Shown here: one piece after another, positions 33,585 through 43,065 of the stretch | Layout of the letters: each line of letters begins with the position of its first letter | Numbering within the stretch: the stretch's first letter is position 1 | The notes under the pieces: generated by a model | Database searches by the model: none | Told to the model about the DNA's origin: nothing | What the model saw: only the letters and a program-made list of their open reading frames with translations | Position numbers and translations under genes: made by a program | From: Verrucomicrobiia bacterium DG1235 | GTDB taxonomy: Bacteria > Verrucomicrobiota > Verrucomicrobiia > Opitutales > Opitutaceae | DNA length: 64,000 bases | Direction of reading: 5' to 3' | Assembly: GCA_000155695.1 (NCBI GenBank) | Contig: DS990592.1 | Coordinates: 5,214,508 to 5,278,507, forward strand

Positions 33585-36017
33585 TTAGGAGCGTTCGGCG
33601 ATGGCTTCCAGCGCTCGATCGAGGCTTTCTTGTAGGTTTTCCGGGCGAATGGGTTTTGCGATGTAGTCGTCCATGCCGGCTTCGAGGCATTTTTCGCGGT
33701 CGCCTTGCATGGAGTCTGCGGTTAGGGCGATGATCCATGGTTGTGGGGCTGTATTTGGATTGCGGGCACGGATTCTCTCGACGGTTTCGAAGCCGTTGAT
33801 TCCGGGCATTTGCAGGTCCATGAAGATGATGTCGTACTTTTTTTCGAGGCAGCTGTCGAGGGCGTCGAATCCGCTTTCGGCGCTGTCTGCGATGAATCCC
33901 AGTTTTTTGAGCAGCTGGGTGGCGACGAGGCGGTTGACTTGGTTGTCTTCGACAAGGAGCACGGTTTCGTCTCGCCGCTTGGCGTCGGTCGGGAGCCTGT
34001 AGGCGGTGGGCGCGAAGTCGCTGTTTCCGCCTTCTTTGAGGATGGCTTTGTGGAGGGCGAGTTTGAGTCCTGCGGGTGAGAATGGCTTGGTGATTCGGTA
34101 GGAGAAGAGGCGGTCCTCTCGGCTTCCTCCTTCTGGTTCTCCGATTGGACAGAGGCCGATGAATGGGATTCTGTAGCGGGTGAATTCGAGTTTGATGCGT
34201 CTGGCCAGTCTGGCTCCGTCTTCTGTTTTGAGCGTCTTGTCGATGATGGCGCAGTCGAATTCTGGCTCTTGTTGGAGAAGCTGGAAGATGTGTTCGCTTT
34301 GGCTGGCTCGTGTGGCTTGAAGTCCGATGGCGAGGAGCATGTCAGTCAACGCGTCGTAGGCGGCGCCTTCGTCTTGGATGAGCAGAATGCGTTTTCCTTG
34401 AAGTCTGGGGGATGGGGAGAGGGCGGAAAACTCGCCTTCCTTTTGCAGAATGGCTGCGCAGGTGAAGGTGCTGCCTTCGCCGGGAGCGCTGTCGATCTCG
34501 ATGGCTCCGCCCATGAGCTCGAGAAGACTGCGGCTGATGGCGAGGCCGAGGCCGGTGCCGCCGTAGCGTCGTGTGGTGGAAGCGTCTTCTTGGGTGAAGG
34601 GTTCGAAGAGTGACTTGATGGCGTCGGGCGAGATGCCGATGCCTGTGTCGCGCACGGTTAGTTTGATGAGCTTGGTGTTTTCGCCGGTGGTGGGATCTTC
34701 GTGGTTTTCGGCTTTGGCGCGGAGTTCGATTTCTCCTGCGTGGGTGAATTTGACGGCGTTGCCTAGAAGGTTGACGAGTACTTGTTTTATTTTGCTTTCA
34801 TCTCCGATGACTTGGAGGGGGAGGCTGGAGTCGATATTCAAGATGAGCTCGAGGCCTTTTTCCTTGGCCATGGGCGAGATTATTTGGAGGGCGGAGGTGA
34901 GGCATTCGCCGATATTGAAGGCGTTTTGTTCGAGCTCTATGTTTCCCGCTTCCAGCTTCGAGAAGCTGAGGACTTCGTCGATGATATTGAGGAGCGACTC
35001 GCCGCTGCTTTCGATGGTACGTAGGTAAGCGCTTTGTTCTTCGTCGAGTTTGGTGGAGGCGAGGAGGGCGGCCATGCCCATGACGCCGTTCATGGGCGTG
35101 CGGATTTCATGGCTCATGACTGCGAGGAACTGGCTTTTCGCGCGGTTGGCGGATTCGGCTTTGTCGCGGGCGACTTGCAAGGCTTGTTCGTCGCGTTTTC
35201 GTTGGGTAACGTCGGTCATGCTTCCCAGCAGTCGGTTCGCGTCTCCGTGGGAGTCGTGAGCGACTTTTCCGCGGAGTCGGAGCCAGGTCCAGGTGTTTTG
35301 GGAATTCTGGAATCTGACCTCGATGTCCAGGCGTTTGGTTTGGCTAGATCGGACGTCGTTGAGGTTTTGTTGAAATTGGTTCCTGTCGTCTGGGTGGACG
35401 CGTTCGGTGATTTCTTCGATTTGGTATTCCTTTGGGAGCGGCGGGTAGCCGAGAATTGATTGCCATCGGTGCGAGGTCCAGACGATGCCGTTTGGGACGT
35501 CGAAATCCCAGATGCCTTCGTCGCTGCTTTCCATGGCGTTCATCCAGCGGTTCCCGATTTCGTGGAGGGTATTTTCTTGCTCGGTGCCTGCGGAAATCGC
35601 TCTATCGAAGCCGATGGCACAGGGAACTCCGTCGATGAGGGTGTGAGTGACGGTGAATTCGATCATGAAGGTCGAGCCGTCTTTGCGACGGTGGAGTGAC
35701 TCGCCGGTGACTGGCGGGGTGCCCTGCATGGATTCGAGGTAGTTGTCTTCGATGGCGTGTGTCCAGGGTACTGCGTGGATGAGATCCATGGATTGACCAA
35801 TGAGCTCTTCTCGGGTGTATCCGTGCATCTGGCAGGTGGCCTGATTGCAGTCTCCGATGACGATGGGCTGCTTCGGGTCTGAGCCTTTGGCGATGATGAT
35901 AATGCCGTATGGGGAGTTGTCCCATAGCGCTTTTAGGATGCCGGCTTGCGCGTTGTCGGACTTCAGGAAATCGGGGCTATCGGGAAATGAGCCTTTGGCT
36001 TGAGAATCGCTGCTCAT
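33585..36017 (-). CDS. PAS-domain hybrid histidine kinase
   Basis: This 810-residue cytoplasmic sensor kinase has no transmembrane segment. PAS1 (about 28-145: [17 protein letters not shown]) and PAS2/PAC (about 155-280: [20 protein letters not shown]) precede HisKA with [16 protein letters not shown] (phospho-His about 307). HATPase_c follows with [28 protein letters not shown] and [13 protein letters not shown]. Two receivers come next: a weak one ([15 protein letters not shown]) and a canonical one ([25 protein letters not shown]). It sits between eboB and eboE, so it is a candidate regulator of the ebo genes. A terminator separates it from eboE. It has no DNA-binding output domain of its own. 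Confidence 0.9.
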   Translation of the reverse strand: MSSDSQAKGSFPDSPDFLKSDNAQAGILKALWDNSPYGIIIIAKGSDPKQPIVIGDCNQATCQMHGYTREELIGQSMDLIHAVPWTHAIEDNYLESMQGTPPVTGESLHRRKDGSTFMIEFTVTHTLIDGVPCAIGFDRAISAGTEQENTLHEIGNRWMNAMESSDEGIWDFDVPNGIVWTSHRWQSILGYPPLPKEYQIEEITERVHPDDRNQFQQNLNDVRSSQTKRLDIEVRFQNSQNTWTWLRLRGKVAHDSHGDANRLLGSMTDVTQRKRDEQALQVARDKAESANRAKSQFLAVMSHEIRTPMNGVMGMAALLASTKLDEEQSAYLRTIESSGESLLNIIDEVLSFSKLEAGNIELEQNAFNIGECLTSALQIISPMAKEKGLELILNIDSSLPLQVIGDESKIKQVLVNLLGNAVKFTHAGEIELRAKAENHEDPTTGENTKLIKLTVRDTGIGISPDAIKSLFEPFTQEDASTTRRYGGTGLGLAISRSLLELMGGAIEIDSAPGEGSTFTCAAILQKEGEFSALSPSPRLQGKRILLIQDEGAAYDALTDMLLAIGLQATRASQSEHIFQLLQQEPEFDCAIIDKTLKTEDGARLARRIKLEFTRYRIPFIGLCPIGEPEGGSREDRLFSYRITKPFSPAGLKLALHKAILKEGGNSDFAPTAYRLPTDAKRRDETVLLVEDNQVNRLVATQLLKKLGFIADSAESGFDALDSCLEKKYDIIFMDLQMPGINGFETVERIRARNPNTAPQPWIIALTADSMQGDREKCLEAGMDDYIAKPIRPENLQESLDRALEAIAERS

Positions 36018-36207
36018 AAAGGTGGAAACAATCGACGAGCTACCTGTGAGGGGTAGGGGTTAGAGGCATGGTTATCTGATCGCTATTTTTATCAGATAGT
36101 GTTGGTCGGCGACTTTTAAATGTTCCTATAGGAAAGGCAACAGGCGACTTGTAAAAGACTTGCTTGGGGCGGGCTCTGCGATGGGGCTGCGGGGAGCGAG
36201 GGAGTTG

Positions 36208-37023
36208 CTAGGGTTTGGTTTGGTCGATTTGAAAATTGGGGGATTGGCGGAGGAAGGCGACGGGAGAGCGGTAGAAGACTTGGTCGATGATGTCGTCGTC
36301 GTAGCCGCGGCGTCGCATTTCCATGGCGGCGTAGGGAACGGCGAGGGGGACGGAGACGCCCCAGTCGCAGGCGGAGTTCATCCAGAGTCGGTCGGCTCCG
36401 TAGGTTTCGAGAATATCGATGGCGCGCGGGGCGGTGGCTTTGGATTCTGGATACAGGGTGATGCCGCCCCACATGCCGGCGTCCATGACGTATTTGACGG
36501 TGTGCTCTTCGACGTGGTCGATGAGGACGCGGGAGGGGTCGATGCGGGAGTCTGACTTGATGAGATCGACGATGAGTCGGGTGCCTTTGAGCTTGTCCTC
36601 GAGGTGGGGGGTGTGGACGAGGATGAGCTGCTTGTGCGTGGCGGCGAGGTCGACGTGGCGCTCGAGGATGGTCATCTCGTTGCGCGAGTTTTTGTTGAGA
36701 CCGATTTCGCCGATGCCGAGAACGTTTGGCTTGTCGAGGAATTGGGGAATGAGGTCGATCACCTCGTTGGCGAGCGCGATATCTTCTGATTCCTTGGGGT
36801 TGATGCAGAGCCAGGAGAAGTGGGGGAGGTGGAATTTGGCCGCTCGGGCGGGCTCGTACTCGGTGAGCTGGCGGAAGTAGTCGTAGAAGCCTTTGGAGGA
36901 GGAGCGGTCGAAGCCTGCCCAGAAGGCGGGTTCGCAGACGGCTTTGCATCCGGCGGTGACCATGGCGACGTAGTCGTCGGTGGTGCGGCTGACCATGTGG
37001 GCGTGGGGCTCTATGTAGCGCAT
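36208..37023 (-). CDS. eboB: TatD-like metal-dependent hydrolase EboB
   Basis: This 271-residue amidohydrolase-fold protein has an N-terminal metal motif MRYIEPHAHMVSRTTDD (HxH), later GIGEIGLNK, LVHTPH, VLIDHVEEH and a final NSACDWGVS Asp. This is the TatD/PHP-like pattern annotated as EboB in ebo clusters. It is preceded 33 bases upstream by a 90-residue small protein and followed by the hybrid kinase. Substrate is unknown. Confidence 0.82.
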   Translation of the reverse strand: MRYIEPHAHMVSRTTDDYVAMVTAGCKAVCEPAFWAGFDRSSSKGFYDYFRQLTEYEPARAAKFHLPHFSWLCINPKESEDIALANEVIDLIPQFLDKPNVLGIGEIGLNKNSRNEMTILERHVDLAATHKQLILVHTPHLEDKLKGTRLIVDLIKSDSRIDPSRVLIDHVEEHTVKYVMDAGMWGGITLYPESKATAPRAIDILETYGADRLWMNSACDWGVSVPLAVPYAAMEMRRRGYDDDIIDQVFYRSPVAFLRQSPNFQIDQTKP

Positions 37024-37056
37024 GCTATTTGGAGATCAGGAATTGGAAATGATGAA

Positions 37057-37329
37057 TTAGGAGTCGGCTGGGGGAGGGGCTCCGCAGGCGGCTTTGGTGG
37101 TGGCTGCGGGGATGAGTTCGCTGGTGGGGTCGCTGAGGGAGCGCAGGACGGCGGTGGCTCGGTCGCTATTTTCGAGTTCTTTGAGGGCTTTGAGAAAGGC
37201 TTGGTAGCGGAAGTCGTCGGTGGCTTGGTCGCGTTCGACACGGTCCATGAAGGCTGCGATGTCGATGAGCTTGGAGCGGGCGTCCATGAAGTAGAGGTCG
37301 ACGGGGCTTTGCGGGTTGGCGGGCTTCAT
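37057..37329 (-). CDS. Small conserved-looking protein upstream of eboB
   Basis: This is a 90-residue soluble protein with no signal or membrane segment. Its core is DLYFMDARSKLIDIAAFMDR, then FRYQAFLKALKEL and LSDPTSELIPAATTKAACG. It occupies the place where eboA would be expected, directly before eboB, but is much shorter than EboA proteins as I know them and I cannot align it to that family. The mostly helical acidic N-terminal part ends in a Pro/Ala-rich tail with a single Cys. Function is unknown. It probably works with the TatD-like hydrolase. It starts 21 bases after the upstream kinase stop. Confidence 0.6.
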   Translation of the reverse strand: MKPANPQSPVDLYFMDARSKLIDIAAFMDRVERDQATDDFRYQAFLKALKELENSDRATAVLRSLSDPTSELIPAATTKAACGAPPPADS

Positions 37330-37350
37330 GGGAGTGAGCTTGGGGGTGGC

Positions 37351-40300
37351 TCAGGGGTTTGGCAAGTCGGGTTGGGGTGGATTTGGGGAATCGGTTTTCT
37401 TGTGGGGGATCTTGACGTAGAAGGTGGAGCCGGAGCCCGGTTTTGACTTTAGCCAGATTTCGCCGTCGAGGAGGTTGACGAGGCTTTTTGTGATGGAGAG
37501 TCCGAGGCCGAGGCCGCGGTAGAGCTCGCTGACTTTTTGGGTGACTTTATAGAAGCGGTCGAAGATTTTTTCGTGTTCCTCCTCGGGTATGCCGATGCCG
37601 GTATCCGAAACGTAGAGGATGATGTTTTGGCCATCGATTTGGTATCCGAAATCTACGGACCCTTGTTTTGTGTACTTGATGGCGTTTCCGATGAGGGAGG
37701 TCATTATTTGACCGAAGAGGAGTTCGTCGGTTTCGATGATGGTGGGTCTGTCGAGGTTTCGATTGAGGAAGCGGATGGTTACGCGGCTCCCGGATTCGGC
37801 TTTGAAAAATTGTTGGAGCTCGTCGAGTTTGAGGTCGAGGTCGAAGGGGCGGCGTTTGGAGGTGATTTGTCGGGATTCGATACGTGAGACTTCGACGATA
37901 TCGTCGATGAGTGAGATGAGGGCGTCGGAGTTTTCTCGGATGAGCTCGACGTATTCGGAGCGTTCCGCGTGGGTGACGCTGGGGTCGTCGAGGAGCGAGG
38001 AGAAGCCGACGATGGCGTTCATGGGGGTGCGGATCTCGTGGCTGACGTTTGCGAGGAAGGCGGACTTGAGGCGTTCGGAGTCTTCGGCGAGGAGGAGGGC
38101 CGCTTCCATCTTGGCGGTGCGTTCTTTCACGAGGTCTTCGAGGATGTTGCGGTGTCTGGCGAGCTCGGCGTTTTGTCGTTCGATTTCCTCTTTGCTTTCC
38201 GCGAGGGTGTAGTTGGCGGAGGCGAGTTTGTTGGTACGCTCTTTGACCTGGTCTTCTAGCTGGAGCTTCTGCTTGCGCAGGGAGCGAACTCTGAAGTGGT
38301 AGATCGAATAGATGGCGACGATCAGGAATATGATTGCGATGGTATTGAACCACATGGATTGCCACCATGGGGGCAGGACTCGAATCTCGAGTGAGCGGGG
38401 CGAGTCGCTCCAGAGGCCGTCGTTGTTGGTGGCGTTGACGAGGAAGGTATATTGTCCGGCGGGCAGGCGGGTGTAGGTGGCGGCGCGGCGGTTCCCGACT
38501 TCGTTCCAGTTTTCTTCGAAGCCTTGGAGGCGGTAGCGGTACTGGTTTTTGTCGGAGTCGAGGTAGGAGAGGGCGGCGTAGTGGATGGATACGACGGAGT
38601 GTTTGCTGGAGAGGGTAATTTTCTCGCTGGTGTTGAGGCTTGCTTCCAGCGGGGATTCTTGCTCGTGGGGGTGGACGGGGCGGTTGAAGAGCTGTAGTTC
38701 GGTTAGGGCGATGGGGGTTTTGTTTTGGTTGTCCTTGATTTGCCCTGGAAGGAAGTGGGCGATGCCGAAGGTGCCTCCGAAGTAGAGTTTCCCGTCCGAG
38801 GTTAGCAGGGAGGCTCGCGGGAGAAACTGGTTGCCCGGCAGGCCTTCGGAGGAGTCGTAGAGTCTGAATTTTGGGTGGGTCTGGGCTTTGATGCCGTCGA
38901 TGAATTTGAGGAGGCCTCGGTTGGTGGAGAGCCAGAGGTTTCCTGAGAGGTCTTCTTCGATAGCGTTGATGGTGTTGAGCTGTAGGCCGTTGGTTTGGTT
39001 GTATTGGGAGAAGGTTTCGGTGCGGGCGTCGAAGCGAATGAGTCCGCCCTCGGTGGCGAGCCAGAGGGCTCCTGTGGAGTCTTCGAAAATGTCGAGCAGG
39101 TCTGCGTTTGACATGCCGGCTCCTTGGTAGGTTTGGCGGGTGTAGTGTTTGAAGGTTTGGGTTTGGTAGTCGAAGCGGTTGAGGGTGTTGTAGGTGGAGA
39201 CCCAGAGTTCGCCCGAGTTTGAAACGAGGATGGCGTTGACGTAGTTGTCGTGTAAATACCCGTCTTTTTCGAGGTTTTGGGTGTAGTAGCTAAACGTTTT
39301 GGTGGCGTAGTCGTAGCGGTTGAGTCCGCCGCCTATGGTGCCGATCCAAAGGCTGCCTTTGCGGTCGTCCGCGATGGCGAAGACATTGTCGTTGTTGATG
39401 CTTTGGCCCGCTGGCTGGTTGCTGCGAAATTTTTGGAAGGTGTTCGTTTCCGGGTCGTATCGGTTGAGTCCTTCGTCCCAACCGCCGACCCAAAGGGTGC
39501 CGGCGGAGTCTCGGTGGAGGGCGTAGAGCCCGTTGGTGCCGGGGCTGGAGGGGTGGTTTGGAAGGGAGGGGAAGCGATGCCAGCGGTCGTCATCTCGGTC
39601 TAGGTAGGCGAGGCCTTTGTCGGTAGCGACCCAGATGCGGCTCTCGTCTTCTGCGAGCGCGTTGACGGTGTCGTTGGGGATGGAGTTGGAGTCTTCGTTC
39701 CTATGTGTGAATACGTGAAAGGGTTTTCTTTGTTTGCTGTAGTGGCTGATTCCTTGGGCGTAGCCTCCGATCCAGAGGTCTCCCACTTTGTCTCGGTAGA
39801 TGGCATGTATGGCGTTGTCACCTAGGCTGGAGGGATCGTTTGGGTTGTTGGCGAGGTTTTTTCGCGATGCGATGGAATTGGTCTCTGGATTGATATCGAG
39901 TATTTGGATACCTTTTGCGGATCGGTGTCCGACCCAAAGAGTGTATGGCGTTTCGAAGGTGATGGTAAGGATGTGGCCGGATAGGATGTTCTCGAAGCTT
40001 GGTGTTGCGGAATGAGATAGGGGAGATTTCGAGCGGAAGAGGCCTCCTTTCTCTGTAGCGACCCAGAGATAGCCGCGTTCGTCTTGCTCGAGGTCGTTGA
40101 TGTGGCTGCCGTCGAGGCCTTGGGTGCCGAGTACGATATTTTGGATACTGCGGGTTTTCGCATCGACGCGGGAAAGCGCTTTGTCGGTGCCGACCCATAG
40201 GTTTCCATCGGCGTCGGTGAGCAGGGCGCGGCACATGTGGTCGGCGAGGCTTTGGGGATCCTCGGTTTGATGGAGGAGGGAGAGGACTTCGTCGCTATCG

Positions 40301-40827
40301 AAGGTGTAGTGGAAGAGGCCTTCGGCGGTGCCGATCCAGATGCCTGTTTGGGAGAGGCTGGCGCTGAGGGAATCGTAGTTGGGCAGGGCTTCGATGAGCT
40401 GGAAGCTTTCCGAGCTTGGATCGAAGCGTTCGACGCCGCCGGAGGTGCCGATCCAGAATCCGCCTCGGGGGTCTGCTTGCAGGAAGTTGATGGTGTTGTT
40501 TCGAAGGCTGCGGTGGTTGCTCGCGTCGAAGGTGTAGGTTTTGAAGTCGTAGGCGTCGTAGCGATTGAGCCCGTCTTTGGTTCCGAACCAAAGAAAGCCC
40601 GCTTCGTCCTGGAGGATGCATTTGACCCAGTTGTTCGAAAGGCCGTCCGAGGTCGAGTAGCGCTCGAACATGGGAAGGGGATCCGTAGCTGAGAAAAGGG
40701 AGAGCGGCGGAAATAGAATCGCGAATACGCCAATCAGGACCTGGAGCAAGTGAGGTTTCGGTCCCAGATGCGTATTCACCGGTAATTGTGCAATGCGGTT
40801 CTGGAGAGACATCCTTAGTTTAAGCAT
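37351..40827 (-). CDS. Two-component-regulator-propeller histidine kinase
   Basis: This 1158-residue membrane sensor has an N-terminal signal/anchor (about 30-48). It is followed by about 650 residues of repeated two-component-regulator propeller blades (for example GLSNNWVKCILQDEAGFLWFGTKDGLNRYD and many WxGT-like repeats) that form a periplasmic 14-blade-type sensor. A Y_Y_Y domain (YRYRLQGFEENW...YTFLVNATNNDGLWS), a second helix (about 830-850) and a coiled coil come next. HisKA ([15 protein letters not shown]) and HATPase_c (DTGIGIPEEEHEKIFDRF, GLGLGLSITKSL) complete it. Unlike Bacteroidetes HTCS proteins there is no fused receiver or AraC domain. It heads the run that leads into eboB. 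Confidence 0.88.
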   Translation of the reverse strand: MLKLRMSLQNRIAQLPVNTHLGPKPHLLQVLIGVFAILFPPLSLFSATDPLPMFERYSTSDGLSNNWVKCILQDEAGFLWFGTKDGLNRYDAYDFKTYTFDASNHRSLRNNTINFLQADPRGGFWIGTSGGVERFDPSSESFQLIEALPNYDSLSASLSQTGIWIGTAEGLFHYTFDSDEVLSLLHQTEDPQSLADHMCRALLTDADGNLWVGTDKALSRVDAKTRSIQNIVLGTQGLDGSHINDLEQDERGYLWVATEKGGLFRSKSPLSHSATPSFENILSGHILTITFETPYTLWVGHRSAKGIQILDINPETNSIASRKNLANNPNDPSSLGDNAIHAIYRDKVGDLWIGGYAQGISHYSKQRKPFHVFTHRNEDSNSIPNDTVNALAEDESRIWVATDKGLAYLDRDDDRWHRFPSLPNHPSSPGTNGLYALHRDSAGTLWVGGWDEGLNRYDPETNTFQKFRSNQPAGQSINNDNVFAIADDRKGSLWIGTIGGGLNRYDYATKTFSYYTQNLEKDGYLHDNYVNAILVSNSGELWVSTYNTLNRFDYQTQTFKHYTRQTYQGAGMSNADLLDIFEDSTGALWLATEGGLIRFDARTETFSQYNQTNGLQLNTINAIEEDLSGNLWLSTNRGLLKFIDGIKAQTHPKFRLYDSSEGLPGNQFLPRASLLTSDGKLYFGGTFGIAHFLPGQIKDNQNKTPIALTELQLFNRPVHPHEQESPLEASLNTSEKITLSSKHSVVSIHYAALSYLDSDKNQYRYRLQGFEENWNEVGNRRAATYTRLPAGQYTFLVNATNNDGLWSDSPRSLEIRVLPPWWQSMWFNTIAIIFLIVAIYSIYHFRVRSLRKQKLQLEDQVKERTNKLASANYTLAESKEEIERQNAELARHRNILEDLVKERTAKMEAALLLAEDSERLKSAFLANVSHEIRTPMNAIVGFSSLLDDPSVTHAERSEYVELIRENSDALISLIDDIVEVSRIESRQITSKRRPFDLDLKLDELQQFFKAESGSRVTIRFLNRNLDRPTIIETDELLFGQIMTSLIGNAIKYTKQGSVDFGYQIDGQNIILYVSDTGIGIPEEEHEKIFDRFYKVTQKVSELYRGLGLGLSITKSLVNLLDGEIWLKSKPGSGSTFYVKIPHKKTDSPNPPQPDLPNP

Positions 40828-40921
40828 GGGTCTACCCTATGTGTATGGCACGGGCATTTGCTAAGCCCCGGTCAAGTTTACAGTTGTTTAGTAATTTGGC
40901 GGGGACTGAAGCGGTCTTCTG

Positions 40922-42106
40922 TTAATTACTCTGCTGTCGTTTGAGGACGGAGCTGAGAATGCGCAGGCCCTGCTGCATTTTCTCTAGCGGGACGAGCGAG
41001 AAGTTGAGTCTGAGGCAGCAGGGATTGTTTTGCTTGGGGAGAAAGAATGGAGATCCGGGCATGAAGGCGACACCTTGCTGGAGGGTGCTTTCTAGGGCTG
41101 CGGCGAGGTCGCGCGATTGGGGGAGGGTGAGCCAGAAGAACATGCCTCCGCGTGGCAGAGTCCATTGGGCGATATCGCCGAAGTGTTGTTGGAGGGCGCT
41201 TTGCATGTGGTCGCGCTTTTGGCGGTAGTGGTGACGCAGGGCGAGGATGCGTTTTTGGTTTTCTGCCGGGTTGTCGAGCATTTGGGCGGCGACGAATTGG
41301 GCGGGCCGGTTGCTGTGGAGGTCGGCGGCTTGCTTGAGCTTGAGGAGGGGCTCGAAGAGTTGAGGAGAGCAGCAGAGGCTGCCGAGTCGAAGTCCTGGTA
41401 TTAATGTTTTAGATACGCTGGAAAGATAGATCCATGGGGTCTTTTGGAGGAATCTGGCGATGGGAGGAGGGGCATCGTCTTCGTATGAGATGTCGCGGTA
41501 GGGGTCGTCTTCGAGAAGTACGGTATTGTGGGCGTCGAGGACGGCGGCGATTTGTTTTCTGCGTTTGAGCGAGTAGCAGGCGCCGGAAGGGTTTTGGAAG
41601 GTCGGGTTGAGGTAGACGAGGGGAGCCTGGGTGCGGGTGAGCAGGGCATCGAGAGCGTCAGGTTCCAGGCCTTCGGCGTTGAGGGGGAGGGCGTGGATAT
41701 TGGCCTCGAAGAGTTGGAAGACTTGCAGGGCGGCGAGGTAGGTGGGGGCTTCGAGGATGAGGGGCGTGCCTGCTTCGAGGAAGAGTTTGGCGGCGAGGTC
41801 GAGGCCTTGTTGGGAGCCGGAGGTGATGAGAGTGGTTTGGGCGTTGGCGGGAAGACCGAGAGTGGCGGCGCGGGACGCGAGGATTTGGCGTAGTGGGAGC
41901 TCGCCTTCGGATGGGCCGTATTGGTAGGCGGCGGGCGGGGTAGCCGGGAGCTGGAGGTTTTGCCAGAGAGAAGCGTCGGGGAGTCCGCCGGCGAAGGAGA
42001 TGATATCTTTGTTCTGAGTGCGGGAAAGGATGTCGCGCGCGACGGATCCAGTGAGGTTTTTGATTCTGCCGGCAAGGCGAATCTCGGATGGGGTTTGTGT
42101 AGGCAT
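40922..42106 (-). CDS. Class I/II PLP-dependent aminotransferase (2-aminoadipate/LysN-like)
   Basis: This 394-residue fold-type I aminotransferase has IISFAGGLPDASLW, YQYGPSEGELPLRQILA, LITSGSQQGLDLAAKL, YLNPTFQNPSGACY, the LLEDDPYRDISYED Asp for the PLP pyridine nitrogen and the Schiff-base Lys in YLSSVSKTLIPGLRLG. This pattern groups it with 2-aminoadipate, kynurenine or aromatic aminotransferases. The exact substrate is open. It is divergent from a LysR regulator across a 68-base gap, which suggests control by that regulator. Confidence 0.83.
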   Translation of the reverse strand: MPTQTPSEIRLAGRIKNLTGSVARDILSRTQNKDIISFAGGLPDASLWQNLQLPATPPAAYQYGPSEGELPLRQILASRAATLGLPANAQTTLITSGSQQGLDLAAKLFLEAGTPLILEAPTYLAALQVFQLFEANIHALPLNAEGLEPDALDALLTRTQAPLVYLNPTFQNPSGACYSLKRRKQIAAVLDAHNTVLLEDDPYRDISYEDDAPPPIARFLQKTPWIYLSSVSKTLIPGLRLGSLCCSPQLFEPLLKLKQAADLHSNRPAQFVAAQMLDNPAENQKRILALRHHYRQKRDHMQSALQQHFGDIAQWTLPRGGMFFWLTLPQSRDLAAALESTLQQGVAFMPGSPFFLPKQNNPCCLRLNFSLVPLEKMQQGLRILSSVLKRQQSN

Positions 42107-42130
42107 CCGCTAAAGTAGCAGATTAAAATA

Positions 42131-42179
42131 AATATCGAAAATATTTTAAAACAGTCTATTCATATCAGAAAGGTATGAA
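42131..42179. promoter_or_regulatory. Candidate LysR-type operator between aminotransferase and lysR gene
   Basis: Two inverted repeats lie in the 68-base divergent gap. AATAT-N5-ATATT (42131-42145) has the T-N11-A geometry of LysR boxes. TCATA-N9-TATGA (42160-42178) overlaps the regulator's own start codon. Both would suit auto-control and control of the aminotransferase. Confidence 0.45.
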
Positions 42180-43065
42180 TATTCCATCGTATAGGCAGGT
42201 TTCGTGTTTCTTGGAGGTGTGTCGTGATTTTCATTTTACGAGGGCGGCGAAGCGTCTGGGAATGGCTCAGCCCCCGTTGAGTCGGCACATTCGCGAATTG
42301 GAGGAGTTGGTAGGCGCGGAGTTGTTTCGTCGCTCGAGTCGACGGGTCGCCTTGACTGCGGCGGGTGAGGTTTTTCTGAAGGAGGCGTATCAGCTGCCGG
42401 GGATACTGTCTCGAGCGGTTGAGGGGGCTCGTCGAGCGGCAGAGGGTGAGGGCTCTGTTTTGCGGATTGGCTTCGTGGGGGCTTTGATGGGAGACGAGTT
42501 GGTGGAAGTGTTCGAATCTTATCGTAGGATGAATTCGGATACACAGCTGTCTTTGTTGGATCTGGGTCCGGCAGAATTGATGGAGAAGGTAGAGGCTGGA
42601 GAGCTCGACGGGGCCTTTCTCGGGGTGAAGCCGCGCGTGTTGCCGGCGTCGATATCATTCGTCGAGTGGAAGGTCGAGTCGGTGCAGGTTTGCCTGCCGA
42701 AGGGGCATCGGCTAGAGTCGCGGAAGCGTTTGCGTATCGAGGATCTTGGAGGGGAACCCCTTGTGGCTCTGTCTGAGCGGATCGCGCCTTCGTATCGAGA
42801 ATTTTTGGACGGTCTTTACGAGAAGGCAGGTGTTCGACCGGAGGCGGTGAGGGAGACGAATGGAGTTGACGCTATTTTGTGCATGGTGGCTGCTGGCTGC
42901 GGTTTGGCGTTGTTGCCAAGTTCAGCTTTGCGACGCGCTAGCGGAAGAGTGATGTCCTTGTCGCTTAGCGGGAAGGACGCGAAGTTGCAGGAGCTGTTTT
43001 TGTATTCTTCCGCAGAGGAGGGCAGGCTGGGGTCTTTGCTGCAGCTTTTGCGGAAATTTCGCTAG
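42175..43065 (+). CDS. LysR-type transcriptional regulator
   Basis: This 296-residue regulator has an N-terminal winged helix-turn-helix (FLEVCRDFHFTRAAKRLGMAQPPLSRHIRELEELVG, about residues 12-48), followed by the periplasmic-binding-like effector domain (LRIGFVGALMG, ICLPKGHRL-like VCLPKGHRLESRK, VAAGCGLALLPSSA). It lies divergent to the aminotransferase. The effector is unknown. The stop overlaps the convergent MCP-like gene by 4 bases. Confidence 0.88.
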   Translation: MNIPSYRQVSCFLEVCRDFHFTRAAKRLGMAQPPLSRHIRELEELVGAELFRRSSRRVALTAAGEVFLKEAYQLPGILSRAVEGARRAAEGEGSVLRIGFVGALMGDELVEVFESYRRMNSDTQLSLLDLGPAELMEKVEAGELDGAFLGVKPRVLPASISFVEWKVESVQVCLPKGHRLESRKRLRIEDLGGEPLVALSERIAPSYREFLDGLYEKAGVRPEAVRETNGVDAILCMVAAGCGLALLPSSALRRASGRVMSLSLSGKDAKLQELFLYSSAEEGRLGSLLQLLRKFR

